DNA from: Ambrosia x helenae
Taxonomy: Eukaryota; Streptophyta; Magnoliopsida; Asterales; Asteraceae
Direction of reading: 5' to 3'
NCBI GenBank assembly: GCA_030844895.1
Contig: JAUTDX010000759.1
Location: forward strand, 1 to 64,000
DNA: 64,000 nt
Shown here: piece after piece, positions 39,501-49,279 of the stretch
Position numbering within the stretch: the stretch's first letter is position 1
How the letters are laid out: each line of letters opens with the position of its first letter
Program-made: the position numbers and the translations under genes
The notes under the pieces: model-generated
Seen by the model: only the letters and a program-made list of their open reading frames with translations
Told to the model about the DNA's origin: nothing
Databases searched by the model: none

Positions 39501-42500
39501 GTGCTCCACTTATGATTGTTATCTCATCATGTGTAAGTTCACCTCCTTTACCAGCCTGTTGTGATTTTTTTTTAAAGAAAGAGAACAAAAGCACAGTACA
39601 AGTTAGTGTAAAACAAACAAAATGAAATAGGATATTTGTCAACCTTAGAGGTACTAAGAAGGGTAGGTGGGCAGCTACGTAAAGGTCAAAACAGGTTCAG
39701 GTTGGAAGGAGTCATAGTACGTCATAGTCGAGTTAGGCTGACCTCCAAACACTCATTGTTCATCTATTTAGCTAACTATAATAATCAGTGTGCTACTTAT
39801 GGTTGCAAAAATAAAAGTCATTACGATAAGTGTCGATAACAATTCAGATCTTGGTTAACACGATTATATGGAGGTTTCATGCATGTCACCCATCCAACCC
39901 ATTAAGGTTTCTTGATTTCAACCATTGAGATAAAACACAACCCAAATTGACCCATTTATAATTGAATGATTCGAAATTGCCACCTCTAGTCAATACGTAG
40001 CATTATGCACAAACAACTACACAAAAACACTTACCTCTTGGCTGTGAATGGAGACGAGCGCTTTCAACTGGGCACGCCGAAACAGGGTGTGACTATGCCC
40101 GATTAAAGCATCTAAAATCTGCATATATTGTGAACTTTTATAGGGATGCTGGTAAACTTTCTCCAAAGTAGTTATAAATAAATACAGGGATGTTAAATTA
40201 ATAAATAGTTATTTAATAAAAAACTACAGTAACAATTCAGATATACATAATTGTCTAACAAGGATGCTTAGACATATAAATAGTATTTTGACTGTTAAAA
40301 AGTTTGCACATAGCACATGAACAACATAGCACATGAACTAATTGCCTAGTTGTCATGTGACATGCTAAAAGTAAAACCATGTGTATGGTTGTGTTCATAT
40401 TTAGCTAAAAAAAATCCTACAAACCACAAAATAAGCAATCAAAACTTTGAATGTTAATTATTGATTTTTTTGCCAAAATAGTGCCATAGGACGGGATTTT
40501 TGTGCATTTGGGGGGTGTCAGATTAGGAGTTGAACTTTTGGTGAAACCGCAACTTGATGACATTAGGTGACTAGGAGGGAGGTTGTCTAAGGATGATGAC
40601 ATTAGGAGGGAGGTTGTATGAGGGATGATGACATTGGAAAGGAAACCGCAAGTTCAACTTGCGGTTTCTCTCTCCTACTCACCAAAAGTGCATGATCCTC
40701 CCTCCTAGTCACCGACACATAAGCATAAACCGTAACTTCAAGTTGCGGTTTCACCAAAAGTTCAAATTCTGATCTGACACCCCCCATTTGCACAAAAAAT
40801 TGTCACTGTAGCACTAATTCATCAAAAAAATCGTTAATTATTTAGTAACTCACAAGTTAGCAACTCAACTAGGTGGTGACAGTGTGACACATTAAACTAT
40901 TCAAGAAGCTTTTGCTCTTCCCACAAGCTAAAGAGCAAAGATAAATTAGCTATAAAAGAAACTTCCATAAAGTCACCTTTCCAACAGGATAAGCAATAGG
41001 ATAGCAAATGACCATTAAAACTCGAATAAGCCCTGCAAAATTAGCACCCACAGCAAGTCCGTATCTTGTTGATATTGCCTGTGGAATTATCTGTTGGCAT
41101 GGTACAAACTTTTAGTCTTGATCATGAAAATATCTTTACAATATCAAAAGAAACTATCATAAATACCGTTAAATACCTCTCCAAAAGTCAGTACAAAAGT
41201 CACAGACAACAACACTGCAACAGCTGGATAAAAAATCTTTTCTAGGTAAATAGGCAGAGCCTGTAGAAAATTAAAGAACTTAGTGAGTATTAATACAAAG
41301 AGGTATAATACGTATATTCCATGACATATATGATAGAAAAGCTCTATATATATTGTGTCTAACTAAGAGCATCCACAGTGCTCGACTGGTCCAAATTCCA
41401 AACTTGCCATATCAGCATGCCACATCATTCCAAACCCACTTTTTCCTCTAAGACTAAACCATTACAAACCTCCATATCACACCCCACTTTTACACACAAA
41501 AAAACAAATAATAAATAAGTATGTGTGTGTAGCCCCCACCCATTCCAAACCGGACTAGTCTTGTAAAGCGGACCAAACCATTTTGAACCACCTCCTCCAA
41601 CGCTACACCTCGTCCGCTTTTGTGGTTTGGAATTTCGGACCACATTTTGGACCTCCCGTTGGAGGTGCTCTAACAAAAAGGAATGCAATAGCTCATATGT
41701 AAGATACATCAAGATAAAACTAAGTTATCCAATCACTGGATTCTTGGAATTAGGTGATATTTGATACATTGATGCTAGCAATTTGCTCTACAGCCTACAA
41801 GAAGTACCAATACTACCATATAAAACGATTCAAATCAAACTTGCCATCAACAGAGAGAGTAAAAAATACGTCGAACCAACCTCCATAGCTGCAGCATTAC
41901 ACAAAAGCAATGTTACAAGAAGCTGATGTTGCCTTTGAACAATCGGCAGGATAGCAGCTGTACCAAAAGCATATAACAATCATCAATAGCAAAGTACCGA
42001 ATGATTAATTCACCATTGAGAGCATTAAGTCCAAAAACATGAATATTGTGGTGTTCTAACAGCAGCACTCAAACCAAAAATTTGAAATTAATTATAGATT
42101 ATTGCATGCTATCTTAAGATTTTATATTTAACAAGCCGAAACTGCAACCATTTACAGAAAAGTACAGACAGGTAAACCGGTAACAAGCTGCGACACAACC
42201 TGCTGTTAAGAGGAATTCATCAAGTTATAACCTTGCATGTTATTTAACTTTCCACACTCTACATATCTGATCGAAATCATTACGCTATAATTTCAGATAT
42301 TTTACGAAAACTAAAATTCAAATCCTACCTAACACAAAACCGTGAGTTAGGTAGCCGTTTAATGTAATAACAAACACGATAATATTAACTGAACCGTACG
42401 TGTAAAACTTCAAACCGTTACATAAAAATTAAAAAAAAAATAAAAAATCTATAACGTAACGTCGTAATGCTGCCTACCTACCTGCTTGCTTCTTCTCTCT

Positions 42501-42713
42501 ATCCGTACCACTCCTGTACAGAATCTCGACCTCAACAACTCCTAGAGACATCAACCCTAACGTGAGACCAGACATGATACCTGCAAATAATACAAGAACA
42601 AACGAAACGCCTGCGTAAAGGAACCACGTAGGGTTTCCAAACGCTATAATGTCTGTATCGGTGAGTTTAAAGCTCGTCGGAGCTCCGGCAACAGTTCGAG
42701 TTAGTGAATTCAT
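36567..42713 (-). CDS. CBS and DUF21 (CNNM/CorB-type) membrane protein
   Basis: Exons as read: 42713-42482, 41957-41881, 41260-41177, 41090-40977, 40118-40035, 39555-39484, 38815-38748, 38500-38413, 38303-38230, 37877-37538, 36855-36809, 36699 onward. The N-terminal DUF21 half is hydrophobic ([19 protein letters not shown]) with several membrane helices and matches Arabidopsis At4g14240-type proteins. The linker [11 protein letters not shown] and [11 protein letters not shown] lead into two CBS modules: [14 protein letters not shown], then [20 protein letters not shown] through [14 protein letters not shown]. Relatives in other kingdoms (CNNM, CorB) move or sense Mg2+; transport here is inference. 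Intron 9 has a GC donor. The last exon reads [20 protein letters not shown] and then either runs on to a stop at 36569-36567 (470 residues) or is spliced at 36615. The usual ~40-residue tail is not seen. Introns hold several MITEs. Confidence 0.87.
37166..37469. mobile_element. hAT-type MITE in intron 10 of the CBS-DUF21 gene
   Basis: The ends TAGAGGTGTAACAG and GCTTACACCCCAA are inverted repeats of the family at 9833-10563 and 31646-31997. The flanks ATAAATAA and ATAAATAT match at seven of eight bases. Confidence 0.55.
37917..37958 (+). mobile_element. Tiny remnant of the reverse-transcriptase family
   Basis: GTAGCGGCGCAGCTTGTTGC and the following bases encode [10 protein letters not shown], the C-terminal signature of the copies at 43141-43855 and 45659-46227. 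Confidence 0.55.
37997..38154. mobile_element. hAT-type MITE in intron 9 of the CBS-DUF21 gene
   Basis: The ends CAGTGGCGGATCTAG and CTAGGTCTGCCCCTG are inverted repeats. A perfect 8-bp duplication AATGAAGT lies at 37989-37996 and 38155-38162. Confidence 0.88.
40453..40842. mobile_element. Long-arm foldback element in intron 4 of the CBS-DUF21 gene
   Basis: The arms are about 100 bases and largely complementary. For example GGTGAAACCGCAACTTGA near 40540 pairs with TCAAGTTGCGGTTTCACC near 40738, and GGGGGGTGTCAGAT pairs with ATCTGACACCCCCC. The centre contains a second palindrome, AAACCGCAAGTT then AACTTGCGGTTT. Long terminal repeats fit a Mutator-like MITE, but no 9-bp duplication was confirmed. 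Confidence 0.7.
41367..41670. mobile_element. MITE with TAA duplication in intron 2 of the CBS-DUF21 gene
   Basis: The left end GAGCATCCACAGTG and the complement of the right end GAGCACCTCCAACGGG are inverted repeats. TAA flanks both sides, as for PIF/Harbinger MITEs. Interior copies of GGTTTGGAAT are in both orientations. Confidence 0.65.
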
Positions 42714-43140
42714 GTTTGTGTAGGTGTTGTTGTGAATGAAACGACGGTAGTTCGAGAAGATGACGGTCGTTTTGTGGTAGAATGGAGGGAAGTTGGTAGC
42801 AATATATTATACATTTATAACACATGTACACTTGCAGGTTATATGTATATGTATAATTATAACGACGTCGTTAGCTGCTAAAGGACCCACTAGCTTTGCT
42901 TTCAACGTTTTTACTTGCAGGAAAGGAGACTTAAATACGTTTGTGTTGGACGTAATAAATTGGAAGTGTAAGTGAAAGCGAAACAAGCCTATGGTTTGGT
43001 GGACGGGAGATGTTTGGTAACGTATAGGAGTGTAAAGGGAAAATCACAAGACCACAAGACTATTCAATACATCTAATTACTTTTTTTTTTTCATTAGCCA
43101 TTTTTATTTTTATTATGTAATAATAAAAAGATAAATTTAG
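42714..43140. other. 5' flank of the CBS-DUF21 gene
   Basis: Upstream region of the gene on the left. No gene or repeat was recognised apart from short AT-rich tracts. Confidence 0.35.
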
Positions 43141-43855
43141 ACTAGGATGACAGGTAAACGGGCAACAAGGTACAATGTAATCCCCTTCTGAATAGCAAAA
43201 CCTATCATACTGAAAATAAACCCCTGGTCCCTAAGGGTCGATAAATTGTTGTGCACGACCTGCTGCATACTGTCTAGGAACCTAATAGCTTCTGGGGTCA
43301 AAGAGCAAAAAGTATCGAAGGCAAAAGGGATGAAAGCATGTTGATTATCCGCATAAACTTTATCATGCTTCTCAATTTTCTTCGATTCCACCTTCAGCAT
43401 CATCTGACCCGCCACAAACCCACTATCTCTAAGGCCAATACACGAATACACGAACATCCATTGGGTGCAAAGTAGACCTCCACTCCATCGGGCTTGTCAG
43501 AAAGTTTATTTTATAGACAAAGTAATGCTCTCCTACGTTGGTTCGTCGTTTGGGAACATGAAAATCATCGAGCGGTATTTAAGTACAACCCTATACTCAA
43601 AAGTAGACATACATTGCCCTAGCCCGTCAATAGGGATAACAGAAAGGAAGTCATGGGCATGACGCCCTCGCAAGCATTCCATTGGCGCGAGGATATACCA
43701 TATTCTTTTCCATACTCTGCAATTCTACTAAAAAGTGTACTCGCCAAAGTTTTCTGAGCCTTGGGGGTAGGGAGTATCCTAATTAGTGAAACCGCCGAGA
43801 TCAAAGTCGGGAAAAGACCTGTGCAGGCACCCTAGAGCCTATTCATAATCCGTTT
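43141..43855 (-). mobile_element. Degenerate reverse-transcriptase element, C-terminal part
   Basis: Minus-strand pieces in shifting frames (PTPKAQKTLASTLFSRI, GLGQCMSTFEYR, GLRDSGFVAGQ, FIPFAFDTFCSLTPEAIRFL, GFAIQKG..LVARLPVILV) match the C-terminal half of a plant LINE-like reverse-transcriptase protein family. Stops and frame breaks show it is dead. The middle part, including the zinc-binding segment, is missing. Confidence 0.7.
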
Positions 43856-44884
43856 TGAGGCCAACAACCCCACTTCCCCGAAGTTTGTAGTCCTGCAATT
43901 TCCATGACTGAGCCAAAAGGAGGCCTAACCCCCCAAGACATAGCGGTAGGGACACCAACCTCCACTGAAAAAAAAATGCCTGTGAGAGAATACAATCTCT
44001 TGATTTTATATAATACAAAGGTAGATAAATATGGGCCTTTCATAAAAAAGGAGATGAATATGGAAGCTACATAATTACAATTATTCTATACTTACATTTT
44101 GAATAACTCTTGGGACCAGTGGCATATGGCTAACGTGAGCCGTTTGACAAGTCAACAACATATGGCTTTTTTTGTCCTTATATGATAACATCTACATTAA
44201 CAACTACAACATGCTATTGCTGGCAAATATAAGGGTTTCAGTTTTTTTAGGTAGCTGCAAATATAAAGGTCTCATAAATATCTATTGCTACAAATATATA
44301 TGTATCTTGCAAATATCAACGCTTTGCTCATAATGTTGACCAAAATTTGTGAGGTCAAAAATAGAATTTCAAACTGTATATATTTGTTGATGACCCATCT
44401 TATGACAACCGAGCTGTGGTGTTTCTTTGTGCAGCTTCAAAATGCTAAGCGTCACTTTTTCACTTGCGATGCATCCACCAGTGGGATATTGAAAAGGAAT
44501 ATCAGAAGTGGTGAATGGCCCCCATCAATGAGTCAGAAAGGGGTTGGGTTTGTTGGCTCCTCTAAGATTACTTGATATTGTTGACGAATGATGACAGTAT
44601 GCTACTACGGAAACAGCCATGGTTGTATCCAAATCATGGGCCGCTTCCTGTCGTTAAAAGCTGTTAAAGTTTGGAGTGATAGAGAATTTTTATACGGAGA
44701 TCGAAAACATTTCAAAATATATTTGTGTGTATAAAGCATAATGGTTTTGTGTGGAGCTCTTTGATCCGAGGGTTGATATCGGCTTTGGCAAAATTTGAAT
44801 GGTAAAAGACGAGTAGCTTCTATGCACTTGGACGTTGAGTTAATGTATGCTTACGCCGCCGCAACGCGGCGGGTAGAATACTAG
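43856..44884 (+). mobile_element. Region ending in a Helitron-type 3' terminus
   Basis: At 44856-44872 a 7-bp stem (CCGCCGC/GCGGCGG) with a 3-base loop is followed eight bases later by CTAG (44881-44884) and then T, the layout of a Helitron 3' end. The matching 5' end was not found, so the left limit is arbitrary. No gene is seen in this stretch. Confidence 0.45.
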
Positions 44885-45658
44885 TTAACAACAATAATAA
44901 TAATGGGCCGATATCATGGCATGATTATCGGCTAACAACGCCCACAACCACCCCTGGTTTTTGGGGCTTGGAGGGCAACGCCCCTTTTGCTAACGTGGCA
45001 GACACAAGGCGCTCCATGCCCCCCTTCACCCCACCACACTGTGCAGTCTTATATCCAAATTCATTTGCACACAACAAGCCCCAAGTCTACTAAATCACAG
45101 CTATGCCCAATACTTCAAAATTCGGCCTTAATCCTGGAACCCTAGATCTTATCCAACCGTACCTTGACCATACTTGAAATCAATGGGCTTCTATAGTTAT
45201 ATTACATGCGTGCTCTTCAACACCTTCTCAGTTGAACGCATCTAAATTCGTCTAGGATCGTAATATTAATAACATTTTCATCCTTAATTTGGATTCGAAT
45301 AAGATTCAGATGTGTTCATGTGAAATTCAGTGATATTCTATGCTCAAGAACTGCCAAATGGTGCATCATTGATACATAGTTTCAATATTACATACAGTTG
45401 CCTATATTAATATATCATGTGATGTCTCTTATATGGTAACATTAAGGCAATTCCAAATGGTGCATGTAACTATGTACTGTCAGATTTACATATACAATTA
45501 GTGAATTAAACACATTTTTGTTCTCTATTTGGCGATGATCAATGATGGTAAGAACATTTGATCATTCAGTAATTTACACGTACGTGTTGTAATTAGTGAA
45601 TTAAACGACGCACATGAGTTCGTAGGATTATTTGAGTTGCATCAAAATTTGTACATCA
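44885..45658. other. Intergenic stretch
   Basis: No gene is seen. Positions 44935-45050 are GC-rich relative to the surroundings and may be part of a MITE, but I could not define its ends. Confidence 0.35.
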
Positions 45659-46227
45659 TCCGTAAGGCCTGCCTGGATGAATACGGGGAACACGCGGTTC
45701 ATTGTAAGGAGTTACCCGGTTTCAAATATCGGCATGATTGAGTTCGAGACATTCTGTGGGACATTTTAAGACGGGCTGGGATCTCAGCCAAGAAGGATGC
45801 CCCTGTGAACTTCCTCTCGGATCCAGCAGAAGGGAGATCCACCCTACGACCAGCAGGTCTCCTTGTCTTTGGGTGGGCTGGGGGGAAGCATGCTTGTGTT
45901 GACCTGACGGGTGTATCTCCCCTAGTTGGGTTGAGGGATAGTGGCTTTGTAGCAGGGCAAGCGGTCCGGAAAGCAGAGGCAAAGAAGGTAGAAAAACATG
46001 CTAAAGCCTGCGAGGAGAATCAACACGTTTTTGTACCCTTGGCTTTTGATACCTTTGGCTCCTTGACACCGGAGGCTATCCGTTTCCTGACCAGGGTTCA
46101 GCGGGTTATCCATAGTAGTGTCTCGGCTCCGGGTGGGCAGGGTTACGTTTTTAGTAGATTAGGATTTGCTATTCAGAAAGGGGTGGCGGCGCAGCTTGTT
46201 GCCCGCCTACCCGTTATCTTGATGTAA
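45659..46227 (+). mobile_element. Reverse-transcriptase element C-terminal fragment, better preserved
   Basis: One frame runs from RKACLDEYGEHAVHCKELPG (part of a zinc-binding CxxC...HxxxC segment) through VNFLSDPAEGRSTLRPA, FGWAGGKHACVDLTGVSPLV and FVPLAFDTFGSLTPEAI to LVARLPVILM and a stop. It contains one internal TGA at about 45748-45750. The family is the same as 43141-43855, in the opposite orientation. The region after the stop is T-rich, then A-rich. The 5' part with the polymerase domain is absent. Confidence 0.75.
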
Positions 46228-46421
46228 TTTTTTTTGTCCTGGAATGAAATCTAAGGAGTTATGTATGTATGCTTAATTTTAAGAAACAAATTAAAAAAAT
46301 AAAAAATTGTTGACTGTACTAATGTTAGTTGAACTATAATCTAAACAGGTAAATCATAGCTATTTCAAAGGAGAATAGATTATAAAAACGAATTCTTAAA
46401 ATTGATTTCTATATAAAAGTA

Positions 46422-46523
46422 CTAGCTTTTATTCCGGAAGTGTCCCGAGGTTGAAATATCTAATATAACATAATAAAATATCTAACATGACAACATAATT
46501 AATGATTGCCAATACATGATTAA

Positions 46524-46569
<46 letters not shown>

Positions 46570-47051
46570 TTATTTTAAACAAATTTCTGCCATAAGTTAT
46601 CATATTGAAATATAAAAAAAAGAATCTATGTCTATGAAGTTATGTTTATCATTTGTGATTTATTAGTAGAGTAAAATATATTTGAAAACAAAATCCCACA
46701 AAAATAGTTGTTTTTTCTCCGTTTTTTATATAGCACTATGGTACTCGTTGGAAAGATAATAAAACGCTCGTTAATTTGGTGTAATTTTTTTCTTTAAAAA
46801 ATCTCGTATATAAAAGATATTAACGTTTAAAAGTTATGGAAGGAAACATTAGAGAGAAAATTTAATTTTGTTTTTAAATTCTTATCTTTTCCTAAAATAA
46901 TTATAATATATATAGATTTATTAAAAAAACTCAAAAATTAAAAAATCCTACATGATGGCACGTGGCACATTCAAGGAGGGTTGAGCCCTCCATTGAATGC
47001 CACATCATCAAAGTTCAATTCTTTTATTATAAGTTATAGATTATAGATAGA
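46422..47051 (-). mobile_element. Small non-autonomous Helitron
   Basis: On the minus strand the start is TCTAT...CTATAACTTATAATAAAAG next to an A. The end has a hairpin (CGGGA, loop, TTCCG), nine bases, CTAG (complement of 46422-46425) and then T. The interior is AT-rich and non-coding, with a CCTTGAATGTGCCACGTG/CATTCAATGGAGGG near-inverted pair at the 5' side. Confidence 0.5.
46525..46572. repeat. (ATA)n/(TTA)n palindromic microsatellite
   Basis: About ten AAT units followed directly by TTA units, forming a perfect AT palindrome. Confidence 0.85.
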
Positions 47052-47410
47052 TTGGCATATAAGGGCTATTGCTTCTATATCGCATGTTGGGGTTGGGCTT
47101 TGGACTCGTGTAGACAAGATCCAGCCTTTCCCGAGTTTGAGATGGAGTTGCAACATGAAGAAAACCCATTAAAAGTGGTCGTAACAAAACACATGTATGT
47201 TAGTATGTGTATATATAGTCTAGATTGGGAGAGAGAGAGAGAGAGGAGTTGTTGAAATAATAGTAGGGGAACAGTGGGTAGGAGTAAGTCCTTGAGATGT
47301 TAGAGTTAGGTCTCGTTATACAGGTGAGCATGTGGGTCGGGTTAGCCTAATGGGCCGGATGTCATCGGGGCCTAAGCCCAAATATGGAGCCTAATCCATA
47401 TATGTGTCAT

Positions 47411-47520
47411 TAGCCAATGTGAGGCTACCTCACTTGGTAGAGACATATGTCTATTGAAAGAGAGGTCTCAAGTTCAAACTTTGGCAAGAAGAGTATTTTG
47501 GTGTAAAAAAGGAAAAAAAT
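47411..47520 (+). mobile_element. tRNA-like SINE candidate
   Basis: The segment has an A-box-like CCTCACTTGGTAGAGAC, a B-box-like CAAGTTCAAACT and an A-rich tail. No duplication was found, so the assignment is tentative. Confidence 0.45.
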
Positions 47521-47575
47521 ATCTTTAAAATAAATATGCACCACTAATTAATTATTAATTTATCATATATTGTTA

Positions 47576-47709
47576 ATAGCTACAACCACCACCATTACTC
47601 CTCCTCCTGCTGCTACGACTACAACTACTACGACTACTAATACGACAACCACTATTACGACGAAGACTACGACTACTACACCAACGACCACGGCGACGAC
47701 GACCACCAC

Positions 47710-47769
<60 letters not shown>
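47576..47769. repeat. Trinucleotide-rich low-complexity tract
   Basis: A degenerate (ACN)n run is followed by about 20 ATT units. It can be read as poly-Thr/poly-Ile but looks like a compound microsatellite, not a gene. Confidence 0.85.
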
Positions 47770-48112
47770 CCTTTAAAGTTAAAAAACACTCTACACAAAT
47801 GGACTCTAATAGTTTGATGCCTATTTCTTGTTACCACCGAAATTATGAATGCAAATTGTGGTAAGAGTGTAAGACTAAGTTGGGCATGTGGGATGTAAAC
47901 AATGCTTCAACAAACAATATCTACCCGAAAATCATGCAAAGGAAATGAAGATGCATACCAAACACAATTACAACTTAAACCTTGATGTTAACTATTTCTA
48001 ATTCCACATACTCAAGAACACACAAAGTTTATGCTTTTACTTGTATATACATGTATGCATTTGCATAAATATCGGTGGAGACAAATCAAAGCTTTTTAAT
48101 TAGACAGAAACA

Positions 48113-49279
48113 ATGATTAGATTCATCATACTTAAAATCATGTTCATTCTTTTTCTTCATTCCCCCACTGAAGGCCAGGTATTCCCCATGGTACCAATTA
48201 CCTCTCGCCCACTTTGTAATTACCAAATGACCCTTGCTAATCAAGCATGTGCATATCTGCCATTGGTACAAATCCCGCCACCAGCACACCGAGCCCAATT
48301 TGGTCCACCAGCACCACCATATGATGATGAGGACACACCCGAGCTTGAACACAGGCGTAAGCGTGTTCACAGGCATAAGCATGCTCACAAGCACGTACAC
48401 AGTGAGGAGCATGACAATGACAATGACAATGACAATGACAATGATCATGGCCATGACCATGAACACATGCATAAGCATGCTCACGGGCACATACATAGTG
48501 AGGATTATGACAATGATCATGTTCGTGACCATGAACATATGAGGATCATGACAGTGATAATGATGATGACAATGATCATGGCCATGACATGAACACATGC
48601 ATAAGCATGCTCATGGGTACATACATAGTGAGGATTATGACAATGATCATGGCCGTGACCATGACATAGTGAGGATCATGACAGTGATAATGGCGATGAC
48701 AATGATCATGGCCGTGATCATGAACATAGTGAGGATCATGACAGTGATAATGGCGATGACAATGATCATGGCCATGATCATGAACATAGTGAGGATCATG
48801 ACAGTGATAATGGCGATGATAATGATCATGAACACATGCATAAGCATGCTCACAAGCACATACACAATGAGGATCATGACAATGATCATGGCCATGACCA
48901 TGAACATAGTAAGGATGATGACAATGACAGTGGCGATGACAATGATCATGGCCATGACAAATGAACACAAGCATGCTCACAGGCACGTACACAATCAGGA
49001 TCATGACAATGATCATGGCCATGACCATGACCATAGGCGTGGTAATAGGCGTGTCATTGGCGTAAACCACAACATCTTCATCGTCATCATCTTAGGCATG
49101 GACAGACACCCAAGGAAGAACAATGTTGCAAATGGTTGTCTCAAGTTGATGAACAATGTGTTTGTGAGATCCTTGTTCATATGCCCCCTTTTCTTGCTAG
49201 ACCTGTTCATAGATACTCTGTAACAGTTGGTGAAGCTTGCGGCATAACTTATTCATGTGGAAGTCGATTAAGGAATTAA
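48113..49279 (+). pseudogene. Secreted eight-cysteine protein with His/Asp-rich repeat insert; frame broken
   Basis: The start gives a hydrophobic signal-like segment (MIRFIILKIMFILFLHSP). Cys1 and Cys2 follow in LCNYQ and NQACAYLP. The C-terminal part has QCCKWLSQVDEQCVCEIL, EACGITYSCG and a stop at 49277-49279. Together this is the C-C-CC-CxC-C-C pattern of the LTP/2S-albumin superfamily. Between Cys2 and CC lie about 240 residues of His/Asp/Glu/Asn-rich repeats: a 60-bp unit (HSEDHDSDNGDDNDHG...) and an HKHAHGHIHSED-type unit. Compared with repeat neighbours, single bases are missing near 48539, 48588 and 48665, one is extra near 48959, and one more shift is needed by about 49080. Both ends share one frame. 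This may be a decayed gene or assembly indels in a repeat. A His/Asp-rich tract suggests metal binding (inference). I know no named homologue with this layout. Confidence 0.6.
48361..49060 (+). repeat. His/Asp-coding tandem repeats
   Basis: A 60-bp unit starting CATAGTGAGGATCATGACAG occurs in near-identical tandem copies at about 48663, 48725 and 48785. Diverged units occur on both sides, interspersed with CATAAGCATGCTCAC blocks. It lies wholly inside the eight-cysteine gene. Confidence 0.9.

Noticed and set aside
47570..47776. Poly-Thr/poly-Ile frame
   Set aside because: Translation of a trinucleotide microsatellite; no domain and no start context.
48576..49070. Minus-strand frame rich in His and Cys (HDHCH repeats)
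   Set aside because: It is the antisense shadow of the CATGAC-type repeat. It has no signal or domain, and the plus strand carries the conserved cysteine pattern.
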